Below, in pieces: positions 43,286-53,679 of a stretch of DNA of 64,000 nucleotides (the stretch's first letter is position 1; each line of letters opens with the position of its first letter). The notes beneath the pieces were generated by a model. The model saw only the letters and a program-made list of their open reading frames with translations, was not told the origin of the DNA and did no database searches. The position numbers were made by a program, and so were the translations under genes. Origin of the DNA: Metaphire vulgaris (Eukaryota > Annelida > Clitellata > Crassiclitellata > Megascolecidae); the NCBI GenBank assembly GCA_018105865.1, contig CM030835.1, positions 22,428,934 through 22,492,933 on the forward strand, in the 5' to 3' direction.

Positions 43286-43658
43286 CAGGGGTGGTTCAAC
43301 CTTATGAATGACTGGGCATGCATCCCCCTTCGGCCCACCAAAATGCGTCTTCAGTGGAAGATGATCGTCTAAACGGATTAGCCTTGATTTATATCTATAA
43401 AGATATGAACATATCGATAGACAATGTCATCGACAAATTCGCTCCCAGCAATAGAAAACTCGATTTTGCACTATGACTTTGTACAACCAGACTAAAATGG
43501 TTTTTATACATTGTCAATTCTGAACATTATATTTTATAAATCAAATCTACAGATTTCTTCCAAACTGTTTGCATATAGGTCTAATTATTATGACAATTGG
43601 CGGGATCTTCTTAGAAATTCATTGCCTCCTCCACCAAGAGTTCTTTGAACCGCCACTG
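43286..43658. mobile_element. hAT MITE with 8-bp duplication
   Basis: 373 bp, starting CAGGGGTGGTTCAA and ending TTTGAACCGCCACTG. CACGGATT is duplicated exactly at 43278-43285 and 43659-43666. No transposase. Confidence 0.92.
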
Positions 43659-43885
43659 CACGGATTATTCTCTCGCAGAAGAATGTCTCTGTCTCTCATT
43701 TTGCACGCGGATAATCTCAAACTGCCATTCGTCAGCAGAACGCTCAGCATTTTTCTTTGGCGCTTCGCTGACAATTGTATATGGTGAAATAATTACCTTC
43801 AGATTCACCACAGGATTTCGTCACAGCAAAGAAATCCTTCGTACTGTTTCAGCGGATTTTTAGAACCGAGATCTCGAAAAGCAAC

Positions 43886-44076
43886 TCATTTCTGAATGCT
43901 TTTAAGTAATTTTGACTGTTGTTGCTTATTTGCAATCAGTACATAATGTTCCTTCTCAAGAAGAAAAAACGCACCTTTTCCCATTGTATAAATAAACAAC
44001 TTTTGTAAGCTGTGCTCATGAAAGCAAATATAATGATGAATATAGCCATGATTGCAGATCTTTTTTACATAGGCAA
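43886..44076 (-). CDS. Candidate 3' exon of module B (uncertain)
   Basis: A very good acceptor (GGCTTCTATTTCAG) starts a phase-1 frame of about 62 codons, AYVKKICNHGYIHHYICFHE, then YTMGKGAFFLLEKEHYVLIA, ending in a stop at 43886. The phase fits the donor of the TRADD-N exon at 45552. The product is not recognised. It lies right beside a fragment of the CACTA-like family (44100-44345), so it may be transposon-derived or intronic noise. Confidence 0.3.
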
Positions 44077-44099
44077 CTGAAATAGAAGCCAGGAACAAA

Positions 44100-44345
44100 A
44101 ATTGTGTTACATAGCGCTTTCATCCAACAAGTTCCACTCCTTGAGTCTAGATGTCAGAAGCTCAGCATTGCACTTGGTGAGACCATGGGTCTCTGATCAG
44201 GTTGTTGAGATCTTTCTGATTGGGGAAGTACGGCTTTCTCATCTCAGCCATATCTGTGCAATTGTATTCTGGATCTGAAATATCTTCCTCGCTGTCTGCC
44301 TTTACGCACTCCCCTGAAGACAGTTGAGCCCTCCCTGTAGGGATG
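44100..44345 (-). mobile_element. Fragment of the CACTA-like gene family (copy 3)
   Basis: The minus strand reads DSEEDISDPEYNCTDMAEM, then PYFPNQKDLNNLIRDPW, followed in another frame by a KEWNLLDES-like end. It parallels the AELNDLVRDLDLSK...WNLL block of copy 2 at 41390-41470. Confidence 0.55.
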
Positions 44346-44840
44346 GGATTGGAAGATCAGAGCCACAGGGTACCAGTGCGATGCAAGCGTAGCAGAATGC
44401 ATTTGCTGGCTGCAAGCAATGCCTTGATGCCATCTAAATCAAATTTCTCTGGTCACTATTCGCTTACTCAGCAACAAGATACACTAGTACGTTGGCTTAA
44501 GGAACCTGCACTTTTAAAAGTCTATGGATGCAACTAAAAGCGCCCAGAAAGTGCAAAAAGGTTCTAGAAGATTCCAGAGGGTTATAGAAAATTCTGTTCA
44601 GATATAAAAACTTATGGACAGCTTGCAATGTTCCAGAATAATAAGTATGTCTGCTCAGCTTCGAATGTGAACCGAGAATGTTTTCTATAATACATGAATT
44701 TCAAAATATCATTGCCCTGACCCCAAAAGCAAATTCAGTTTGGAACAACAACTGTTTTCTAGTTAGTTTAGGCATAAGGGACTAGGAAAACAAGCTATGA
44801 ACCCAGGAACAAACAAAAATATTTTTTTGTTACGTAATGT
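44346..44840. other. Unassigned
   Basis: No exon or repeat edges recognised. A related GTGCAAAAAGGTTCTAGAAG region shows internal repetition (TTCTAGAAGATTCCAGAGGG, TTATAGAAAATTCTG) but no clear element. Confidence 0.35.
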
Positions 44841-44943
44841 AATTATTGAAGAACGCGTTTGTCCTTCTTGTGGTCTAATTTAAGTCTAATCGTGGTCTAA
44901 AAGGGAAAAATGGTCATCACCTCCAAAAATATTAACCTTGTTA

Positions 44944-45082
44944 TTGGGACCTGTCATTGATCTGGGGGGTCAAAAGTTTTGACGTAATTATAGGGGGGTA
45001 ACTGAAAGTTGACAGTTGTTGACAAGAGGGGAGGGGGTCAAAAATTGCCCAAAAATTGTAGACATAATTAATGGACAGCCCC
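44944..45082. mobile_element. MITE of the GGGGCTGTCC family
   Basis: 139 bp. The right end TTAATGGACAGCCCC and a worn left end (GGGACCTGTCATTGATC) form inverted repeats. TTA occurs on both sides (44941-44943, 45083-45085). It contains AAGTTGACAGTTGTTGACAAG, as does the element at 16789-17536 in inverted order. Confidence 0.65.
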
Positions 45083-45106
45083 TTATATCACTGAGTGTCT
45101 GGGGAT

Positions 45107-45195
45107 TATGTGCACAGGGATCAAAAGACTTGGGATTACGTGACTGGGATTAAGTGACGAGGATTAAGTGACGGGGATTAAATGACATGGAACCA
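45107..45195. repeat. Minisatellite GGGATTAAGTGAC
   Basis: Five or six degenerate 13-14 bp units, GGGATTACGTGACTGG, GGATTAAGTGACGA, GGATTAAGTGACGG, GGATTAAATGACATG. Confidence 0.85.
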
Positions 45196-45551
45196 TTGTG
45201 AACTGGCGTATGGAATTTCAGCCTCAAACTGCCAGGAACTCGATTTCTGAGCAAAATATTCTCAGAAATGAACACAGACTGAAGATAAATGAACTAATAT
45301 AACGGTGCTAAACGATTTGCAATTGATAGATATAGGCCTATTCTGAATGACAACAGATGACTGTGTCGACAAATAATTATTGAAGAACGCGTTTGTCCTT
45401 CTTGTGGTCTAATTTTCAACAGACTACAGTATGACGATACAAATAAACATAAGCGGGTGGTTCCTGTTATGGCTTAGTTTTGTTCAATTTAGTTTAGTCA
45501 GTTAGTAAGCAATAAAGTCTTAATTTAAATTATAACTAGCAGGAAACTAAC

Positions 45552-45911
45552 TTCTAAACATTGTCCTTGCTTTGTTGATGTCGCTTTCATAGATTTTCAC
45601 CGAAAGAACTTTTAGGTTTATGTTGTAAGTTAATGCAACAAAGAGTTCTTCGAGGAATTTCTTCATCTCTGAATTATCAATCATTTTGCACAGATCATTA
45701 AATTCGTTTTCTTTTCTGCAGCAAATATAGACAACAATGCTTTGTCCTCGCCTGACGGCAATGATGTTCAACTGCGCTGCGCTTAACACACGATTTGCCT
45801 GTTCCGATGAAATATTCCTTTGTAGAAGTAAGTTGGTCACTTCGTCAACAATCTGTGTTTCTGTTTCGTCTAGCCTGTCGGTCTCCAGCGTTGCATGAAC
45901 TCGGACAAGAA
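45552..45911 (-). CDS. Exon: TRADD-N-like domain (module B)
   Basis: A 360-nt phase 1-1 exon after CTGGGTTTTTAG and before TTTAGAA|GTTAGT encodes 120 residues. It reads VRVHATLETDRLDETETQIV, then NRVLSAAQLNIIAVRRGQ, then IVVYICCRKENEFNDLC, then NSEMKKFLEELFVALTY and VKIYESDINKARTM. The YxxCxxENEFxxLxxM and MKKFLEELF parts line up with LYFLCNQSEEVARLEEM and LKEFAESFFNQL of the module A exon, so the two are paralogues. It is likely an adaptor domain in cytoplasmic death-type signalling. The next exon downstream is uncertain. Confidence 0.65.
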
Positions 45912-46083
45912 CTAAAAACCCAGCAATTTGAAAACAGAAGTCACGTTGTGCCTTCAATTGCGACAACTAACGTAAACCAAGAAGCTACTGTATTATCATT
46001 ACCATTGCAGCTAAAAGTCTAAAAGTAGTCATCTGCACTAAGAGCTCAATATGCTTGCCATGCACATCTGATGGAGAAATGAA
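45912..46083. other. Intron start of module B
   Basis: No further exon recognised between this exon and the CARD exons, apart from the LINE and MITE listed below. Confidence 0.4.
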
Positions 46084-46215
46084 GCAATGAATGATGATGA
46101 TGGTGACGATGCTGCTGCTGATGATGGATATGATGATGATTATGGTGATGATAATGATGATGATGATGATCGTAATGATAATGATGGATGATCATGATGA
46201 TGGTTATGATAAAAG
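46084..46215. repeat. Microsatellite-like (GAT)n with interruptions
   Basis: Degenerate GATGATGAT/GATGGTGAT run of about 130 bases. Confidence 0.9.
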
Positions 46216-46249
46216 ACCATCATCCTATGTATAGTGTTTGTATGGTTTC

Positions 46250-47880
46250 GTCTCCCCAGTCAGCAGGTACACGGCCTGTTCTGTAGACCCCGGTGAACAT
46301 TGAGTGGAGGCCGGAACTCATTGGTCGATGCCATATTTCAAAAGTCCTGGAGGGACGTCATCTGATTCCGCTGCGCGTCTGCGTTTTAGTTTCTTGATGG
46401 CGTGGAGACACATAAGCGGAAAGTCAGCGTGCTGCATACGATTAAGAAATGGTCGGCTGACGTTTGGCCGGGATGCATCCTCTCACCATTTCTGTTTCTC
46501 ATTGTTATGGACATCATGATGCTTTGGTTTAAAATGGGTCCAACGCATGTTGCCAGGCCTAGACTTTGCTGACGGCATCGCCTTGATAAGTGAACGTTAG
46601 ACTACCCTACAGACTACAGCATATTAAAATGAAGCAAAAGTTGGTCTAAAAGCCAGCTGTGAAAAACGAAAGAAATAGCAGCGCATGGGATCCGTTAGTA
46701 ACACCCCTCACTGTAAATGGAAACCAAATTGAATGTGTTCAGACGTTCATCTATCTTGGCAGCAACCTTTCCAAAAATGGTGACGTTGTCCCTGATGCTA
46801 ATGTTAGAATTTGGAAGGCGTCAGCAGTATTCCAGCGTCTCAACCAAATATGGAAGCTCAGCTCTATTAGCAGGATTATCAACCTGCTTCTGTACTCCAC
46901 CATTATAATGACGACCACTCTGTATGCAATAGAAACATGGAGGAAGAAGAAGAAGACTCAGCAGAGATTAAACGTCTTTCACCGACGATGCCTCCTCTCG
47001 ATCTTAGGAGTGACATGGAAAGATCATATGCCCAATGAGGCAGTGATGGCCAACTAGTTAACTAATTAGTTGCTAACTAAAAGTTTAACTAAATTTAACT
47101 AAATTTTAACTAATTTTTTTAGTTATCTCCATATTTTAATTAAATATAACTAGTTTAGTTAAAATGATAGCTTAACTGAAAAATTTTAGTTAGTAACTAA
47201 ATAGTTTAACTAAAACTTTTTAGTTGGTGTCCCGAATTCTCAATAACAGTCCCTCTTCAATCTATTCTTTTCTGGGTCATTTTTTTCCAAACAAACTTGA
47301 CAAACTTGTGTTCCTGCAGTCTAGACTAAGATTTAAATATTAAAAAGGCAATAATTAATAATTTCAATGGTTCATTGACTGATGTGTTCATGTTGCGATC
47401 ATCGTCTATGTTTTCATGAACAAACCGGATACCTAGGAAATATTTGTAAAATTAGTTGCAAAAGTTTAACTATATTTTTTACTTTAGTTAACTATTTTAG
47501 AAAGTTAGTTTGCAACTAAAAGTTTAACTACTTATTTTTAGTTTAAATTTAGTTATAGTTTAACTAATGTTTTTAGTTAGTTGCCCATCACTGCAATGAG
47601 GAAGTTATGTGACTACATGTAACTGGCATGGACTCGCTTCACTACACAGTAAACGAGGGCAGACGCATATATATCGGCCACGTCTTGTGAATGCTACCGT
47701 CAAGACCAAGCAATGGTCTGGAGACCAGAAGATGTGAAAAGAGGCAGAGGAAGACTGAGGAAAACATTGCAAGACACTCTCGCAGAAGACATGAAGCTTA
47801 TGTGGCTGGACATAGTCGAAGCAACAGAAGTTGCCAGTGATCGTGCCGGCTGAAGAAGACTCCTCAGCAATGTGCCGTAT
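46250..47880 (+). mobile_element. LINE remnant split by a hAT MITE
   Basis: Plus-strand frames read PGCILSPFLFLIVMDIM (RT motif B region), then LTVNGNQIECVQTFIYLGSN, then DANVRIWKASAVFQRLNQIW, then ALYAIETW-like text and LNVFHRRCLLSILGVTWKDH. After the MITE (47041-47593) the protein continues MDSLHYTVNEGRRIYIGHV, then a GRPRKTWQDTLAEDMKL-like block (GRGRLRKTLQDTLAEDMKLM) and TEVASDRA. It is an RTE/jockey-like LINE with several frameshifts, lying in the intron of module B on the opposite strand. Confidence 0.85.
47041..47593. mobile_element. hAT MITE rich in AGTTTAACTAA words
   Basis: 553 bp, starting CAGTGATGGCCAACTAGTT and ending AGTTGCCCATCACTG. CAATGAGG is duplicated exactly at 47033-47040 and 47594-47601. 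Near both ends the sequence is made of many AACTAA/TTAGTT words in both directions, so it can fold extensively. Confidence 0.93.
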
Positions 47881-48238
47881 TAGCTCGCTGACATTGTTGA
47901 TATTTGTCTTGCAGCCATTTACTTGCAGCGTGCCCCAGATCTTGAAGCCCCTGGGTTTATTTCGGGGCTTAGTAATGCCTAATGTTGGACAGACGATGTT
48001 TAGTACGCAATACGTACCTATATTAGGTCTCCCTCATATAGTAACCGCATTTATATTGCGCTGTTTAGATAGCGTTTATAAAATATGCAAATGAGAATCG
48101 CGTGATCTAAAAGCAAATATTCTGGCGAATATAGAGATATAATTTTTATTAAAATCGGACTACCCATGGTAAAGCTGTTATAAAAATACAAAGATTTACA
48201 GTAATGAAATACCGATTATATACACAGAGTTTGTTTAC

Positions 48239-48544
48239 CTCCTCCATTTTCCAAAATATCCGCTATGTGTCCTTGACTTGATTTCCTGAGACAATTTACC
48301 AGAGTTTGAAACGATCTTTGACTTAATCTTCGTACCATCCCGAGTAATGATTCGTTTTTCTCGTGGTCAGTTGTTTTTGAGCGTAAGACAAGTCTTTGTC
48401 TTTTGTTGATTACATTCTCAGAGTACAGCATGGATATAAGTTCACAATTATCAATAATATCAATCAACTCTTCCAAATTAGCATTCAAAATTTCATGTTG
48501 CCTTTTTGTCAATGGCCAATCAAGACCAAATTCTTCGCCATACT
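48239..48544 (-). CDS. Exon: CARD domain 2 (module B)
   Basis: A 306-nt phase 1-1 exon after GCAATTTTAG and before GGAG|GTAAAC. It starts YGEEFGLDWPLTKRQHEILN, has ELIDIIDNCELISMLYSEN, then VINKRQRLVLRSKTTDHEKN and ends HIADILENGGG. It has the same length, phases and ends as 26135-26440 (FGGDWPITNKE; ADILEKGGG). CARDs mediate CARD-CARD contacts in inflammasome- or apoptosome-like complexes. It joins the CARD at 48669 and the TRADD-N exon at 45911. Confidence 0.8.
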
Positions 48545-48668
48545 CTAAAATTGCAACAAATGAGATGTTAATCAACAAACACTAAGACGTCGTCTGCAAT
48601 CGAAGGTTACTTTATGACTTCTAGGATACTACTATTTATATTCATTTTTGGTATAAAGGGCATCTTAC

Positions 48669-48932
48669 CTCCTTCGCTCTTAATCCAGTTTACCACATGA
48701 AATTGAGAAGATTCCGAGAGTGCTGTAATTAGATCCTTGTGTTTTTTGTTTTGGAAGATATAATCAAGCATAATTTTGTTAATGTTGACTCTTATGTGTT
48801 CACATTTTATTCGTTCCAATTGATTATATGTTATTGCTTGCATTCTGAGGAGCTTTTCAAGCAGTCCAAATTGAGATTCAATGAGCTCTACGAGTTCTTC
48901 TCTTTGGTTTACCATTTTCTGAGTATCAACAT
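48669..48932 (-). CDS. Exon: CARD domain 1 (module B)
   Basis: A 264-nt phase 1-1 exon after TTTTTTTGTATATAG and before GGAG|GTAAGATG. It reads VDTQKMVNQREELVELIESQ, then LLEKLLRMQAITYNQLERIK, then DYIFQNKKHKDLITALSES and HVVNWIKSEGG. It is a good CARD by helix pattern. It corresponds by position to 27247-27552 but is shorter at the N-terminus because it lacks the Ser/Pro-rich linker. No start codon exon was found upstream, so the 5' end of the gene is unknown. Confidence 0.78.
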
Positions 48933-49015
48933 CTATATACAAAAAAACAATTTAAATTTGTCACCCTCGACAATTTAAGTATTTATCAATGCTAAATCTA
49001 TTCAAACGATGTTAA

Positions 49016-49087
49016 CCTCTTAACTGGAGAACCTGGATATATCCATCCAATTTACATTGAGTTACAGTTAAATACACGGTTAAAGGG
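49016..49087. mobile_element. 72-bp TTAA-flanked MITE (second copy)
   Basis: It is flanked by TTAA (49012-49015, 49088-49091), like 6260-6331, and has the same length and the same core (CATTGAGTTACAGTTAAATA). Confidence 0.75.
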
Positions 49088-49479
49088 TTAACAATGCCAC
49101 TGAATTAAAACTAGTAAGTAGGCCCAGTAAAGCTTCTTGATAGAAATACTGAACAATGGCAACACATGAAGCAAAACTGTGGAAGGCAATTCCAACTATC
49201 ACTGCACTCTGAACCATTCAACCACACCAATCGATCCCACACTCCGCCTTCAGTTCACCAAAGACCTTGCGTCCTTTCATTACCGGTACTTATCACAGCA
49301 GTGTCGAATAGCGTAAGCCAATACATCGAGATCTGGGCTTGTTCATAATAGTAAAATCTCTAGAGTCGTATTCTGATATCATCACTTCAAATAATAAGTC
49401 AATTTTCAAGTGGTTTAAGAGACTTAATTAGCCTGGATGAAAGCCACAATATTTTCTCTCAACATTCAATAACCCAGTG

Positions 49480-49850
49480 ACCCAGTCTTACTGATAACTT
49501 ATGAACCCATTTTTCATTTCATTTGTTATTGTTTGAACTAGGCCTACTACTGCCTTTTCGTCCAATTTCTTCCATTTGTCCACAATCCTTGCACTAAGAA
49601 AGTTTTTCCTCCTTGTTTTTCCACCATCTTCTTGAGCAATTTGCACGTGTAGCCTCTTGTCATTATTGTTTATGCTTCTCCATTTTCCTTTATAATGTTG
49701 TCAACAAATATGGAAGTCTTTTTTCATAGCTTAGGTTATGGTATCCATTGGCCATCTCTTCGCTCGTCTTTGAAATTATTCTGAAAGCTCTAACTCATTT
49801 TTTACAAATAGATTTTATTCCTGAACACAATATTCGAAATGATACCGCAC
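49480..49850 (-). mobile_element. Decayed LINE C-terminus (CR1/L2-type)
   Basis: The minus strand in broken frames reads EEMANGYHNLSYEKRLPYL, then a stretch ending EEKLSARIVDKWKKLDEKAV, which is the usual end of CR1/L2-type proteins (RVxxxWNxLxxxVV). It is related to 2250-2560. Confidence 0.6.
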
Positions 49851-51669
49851 TAGTATCCTGTATATGTAAACAATTATCTCTTTGTCTCGGTTCACTATTG
49901 TGTTCTTCATCATTCCCATCATCAGTCGAGCAATTTAGAGAAATATCGGTACTCTTGAAAATCAGTAATATCTATTCTATAATACCGAACGAAACTGGGT
50001 TGTTGTTGTTGAAAATATGTTAAAGGGCGCAACTAATTAATTGAACGAACTACTCGTGAGGTGTAAACGTTTGGATCAAATCTACTTACATGGAACAGAT
50101 GGTGAATGTACCAGACTAATTTTGAAACAGCCAATCGCAGGTGAGCTCTATTCACGAAGCATTTAATAGGTCAGGCGAAAAAAGAATAGAAATGATATTC
50201 AACATGTCATATAATATCTCAATGAGGTATAGGCCTAATATATTCCGGTGGGATGATTTTATGGACATATTCCTGTAAAGGTTTTTAGAATGTACAGTAA
50301 AATAAATTGGGCCGCAGTTACTAAGTTTTGAATAAGTTTTCTGAATAATAGAGGCTTGGTGGATAGAGGCTGATCCTTGCACTTGTTGTGTGAAATGTTC
50401 TCCAAAGCTGTAACTCGCTTCGTTTGTGAAAGATAAAAACAAACGCAATTTTCTTTTACATTTATTCCAACGTTTTTATTATCGATCGTTAGCTGTTTTT
50501 TCCATGTATACTGTTCGAGTTGAATCAACATTTGGTTTGCATACAATTGCAATTGACGCTGGAATGCGTTAACCTACCTGCAAATTTGAACGAAACGGCA
50601 CAACTATAGTCTTCGTTAATCGCTATATGTCGAATGAATCTTATAAATAATTAAAACAACATACTACTGAATAGGTTAAGTCAAATTGATAGAGGCTTTC
50701 ACCTATGAGTCTATGCAATGGTTTATTAAGAACTATCGCCCCACTAATACCAATAATCTTGAGAACCGAAGATGGCAGGGTGGATTACGCGCTGCAGCGG
50801 CAGGCTGGCTGACAAAGCGATTTCAAGCCCCGTTAGCTCCCATAGTGACTTTCGCACACACAGTAATGCCTCCTAAGCCACTTAAAATCATGCTAAGATT
50901 ACCTTCTTCTGTTTTAAAAATCGCAGCCATATTGAACGTCCCGTAAAGTTTCACTTTTCTCACTTGTCTTGAATTCCGAAGAAACAAAATCGATCTTTAT
51001 CATCTGTTTCTGACTTTCCTGCAAGAAAAGACGACGTAGGCTTATTATTCGCAACTATGCAAACGTTTGGAATTCAGTAGAGTTACAATTCTGCACGAAA
51101 TTCTACCACGTCTACACGCGTAAATGCTTTATTATTTTTAGATAACAATTCGTAATTCGTTCATGCTGCAGGAAATAATGCAGAAAGGTCGAGAGGAGTG
51201 CAAACAGATAGAAAGACTAAAATCTATGATAATTAATTGACTCATTTCTTGAATAATTTTGTGGAGTAATTCCACGCCCCGTCAACCAAGAATTGTGAAC
51301 GAAAAATCTATACCGTGTAAGAGTTAACGAAAACGCAACACAACATAAGTCGTAGGCATAACCAAGCAATGTCAAATATTCTGTTCGATGATTTCACCTC
51401 AAATGTTACACGTCGATTACTGCAACAACTGTAATGCGACTGACTAAAATCAACTCAAGGAAGAAAGGATATCTAACAAACGCTACTTTTACTTGAATCT
51501 AAATTTCTTTACCTACTTGTACTCATGTAGGCCTACTTCTCAGTACACCTCTAAGCTTCTCTTAGTTATGCTGTTATGCCTATTTCCAACCCCTATAAAA
51601 ATAGCCCCGCCCATGTTTAATTCTGAGACGCTATCATCATATTAACTTCGAAAGTTATTTAAATATACT
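49851..51669. other. No gene recognised; two possible worn hairpin tails
   Basis: A minus-strand donor-like site (TCCAT|GTAAGT near 50092) could end a 5' untranslated exon of module B, but no start codon or coding frame supports it. A worn copy of the hairpin retroposon tail lies at 50842-50890 (minus) and another at 49409-49448 (plus). Confidence 0.35.
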
Positions 51670-51945
51670 AGAAAATTCAAAGTACTTGGGTTTTACTTCA
51701 AGACTCGAATTGTCAAAAAATTGAAACTATAATCTATAATCATAGGCAAACAATTGATACCCTGAAGGAAACTTTGTGGCCTAAAACAATAGCAGCGTAC
51801 AACTGCACATATCGGATGAGATAAACTTAAGAGCTGACGCCTGAGTTATCTCTAATCATGATAAGAGTGTGTACTGAGCGAAACACTGAAATTGATAACA
51901 GGGCTATGGATAGGGATCACCATTGTTCGACCGTACAGACAAATA
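51670..51945. repeat. 270-bp direct repeat, copy 1
   Basis: Matches 53680-53945 closely, for example ATGATAAGAGTGTGTACTGA, CAAGACTCGAATTGTCAAAA and GTTCGACCGTACAGA. A GC-rich block lies between the two copies. Confidence 0.85.
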
Positions 51946-52955
51946 TTGCTCTCACGGCACCTAAGCGGACGTGGCCCTACAGTTTAAAATTCTGCATAAA
52001 GACCGGCGCCCGGACCACCAGGACCTGTTGGCGATGCGAGTCGACGGCGGCGAAGCGCCTTTCGCCGCTGCCGACGACGCTAGGGAGGCGGGTCCGAAGT
52101 TGAACTTTCTGTCGGCTAATACGCATAGATAGGGACATTAGGGGGCGAGCGCCCTCAAGGGATGGTTCTAAAAATCGAAAACCCCTGAAAATTGGCCATT
52201 TTGTATCTCGCGTCAATAGGCGGACGCAGGCGGCTGTTGTAACTAAAGTTCGCTTGAGACGCGCGCCCAGCTGGCAGGAGCTATTGCCGCGTCGCTTAGC
52301 CGTAGACAAAGCCTCTGATCACCGCTAAGGAAAACGCTGTTAGGCAGGTCCCTACTTTTTCCTATTGACGGCAACTACGCGAAAATACAGAAAACTGACG
52401 CTAAATCCGCCTAAGTGTCCGTCAAAAAGTTTCGAAACTCTAAAAATTTCAGTCATTGTCATGACATGTGCTTTTGGCACTATGCTCGCTTATACTGTGA
52501 AGCGATAAAGTAAAGAAAGCACAGCGATTGAATGCGAGTATTTGGAGCCCGTTTAAAGTGCTAAAGCTTATCGTTTCATACTGACGTATCAAAGACTCGA
52601 TTGCACTTCCTGTGCGCTAGTTATTTTGGCTGCCGGAGTGCATCTAGTCAACGCGTCTTTGTCCGTGTTACCAGTATTGCCACTGTAGCTATTGTTGTCA
52701 TTGTTGCTTGGTTTATTAATAAATAAAAAATAAACCAATAAAGGCAAGTTGTGTTCGGGTCTTTGAAAGTCGCTGTGACGCCAGAGTCTCAGCGCACTGT
52801 CCGTGAAGGTCAGTCTTAGCTGTGATGAAAATCGCCTACCTGAGGTCACGTTAGTGCCCAGGAGGTCAATTCTGAGCCAAGGGATGAGACAGACGCCCGC
52901 CTGTCGTAAAGGCGCGGGGAGACAGTTTGGGTGAAGCGACGGCCAAGGAAAAGAG
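51946..52955. other. GC-richer block between the direct repeats
   Basis: CpG-rich sequence, for example CGACGGCGGCGAAGCGCC near 52043, stands out from the AT-rich surroundings. A possible poly(A)-like stretch AATAAATAAAAAATAAACC lies near 52722. No recognised protein. Confidence 0.4.
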
Positions 52956-53459
52956 TTGACGCCGTCCATTCAGGCACAGATAACCTCGGGTTTGGTGAAA
53001 AGCGCTGAGGAAGCCAAGAGACAACGCCGCCTGTCTTTAAAAGAGCGGAAGACGGTTAGATTGCCGAGAATGAAGAGACGTGGGACCAAATCGAAGCCAG
53101 AGACCAGGAATACCTATCGAAATCGCTTAAGGCGCCGAGACCAAGCGGTGGCCAGCGATAAGAGGAATGAGTTAAAGGGTCTCTCGGACGAGGCCGGGGC
53201 CGGAACGGATAGAGAGTCAGAGGAGGAAAACGAGAACCCTACGTTGAGGAGCGGCCGTCCTCAGTGTGCGGCCTGCCCGGCAGCCGCGGACACCTCCTCT
53301 GGTGTCGGAGAACCGGAAAGGGAAACTGACGCCGCCGAACAGGCAGAGTCGGCGGCAGATGGCGATCGGGAGACCGAGCGGGCGTTGGGGGCCGCCCGAT
53401 TGCCGGCCGCGCTACGAGACCGCGAGCCGGGGTCGCCACAGTTATTGTTGTTGTTGTAA
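52956..53459 (+). CDS. Hypothetical 167-residue basic/acidic protein
   Basis: An open frame reads MTPSIQAQITSGLVKSAEEA, then a basic block KRQRRLSLKERKTVRLPRMK, then a long acidic and disordered region and a short end made of a TTG run. No domain is recognised. The GC-rich setting between direct repeats and the low-complexity ending suggest a remnant of a transposable element or a chance frame. Codon use is unlike the AT-rich host exons. Confidence 0.25.
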   Translation: MTPSIQAQITSGLVKSAEEAKRQRRLSLKERKTVRLPRMKRRGTKSKPETRNTYRNRLRRRDQAVASDKRNELKGLSDEAGAGTDRESEEENENPTLRSGRPQCAACPAAADTSSGVGEPERETDAAEQAESAADGDRETERALGAARLPAALRDREPGSPQLLLLL

Positions 53460-53679
53460 AGTTTAAATCGAACGCAATTTTTTAAAATTTTAAATTCACA
53501 GAATTCGACATAACAAGAAAATTTTGATTTAAACTTTTAAAATGAGTAACATATTGAATGAAGATAAGATGCGAATTTAGACATTGTGGGAGCTTGGCTT
53601 TGGATACCAAACAATATTTTTGCAAAATATTCTGAAAAAGGATAGAACATTTATTCGGTGAAAGATATTTGCAAACGAG

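Larger units (their letters stand above)
44841..45415. repeat. Exact 41-bp direct repeats
   Basis: The 41-bp sequences at 44841-44881 and 45375-45415 are identical (both contain GAAGAACGCGTTTGTCC and TTCTTGTGGTCTAATTT). They are 534 bp apart and enclose a MITE (44944-45082) and a minisatellite. They are too long for an ordinary target duplication and too short for known LTRs; a local duplication is the simplest reading. Confidence 0.85.

Noticed and set aside
50082..50165. First exon of module B on the minus strand
   Set aside because: A good donor-like site exists, but there is no start codon and the needed frame has a stop; at most an untranslated exon.
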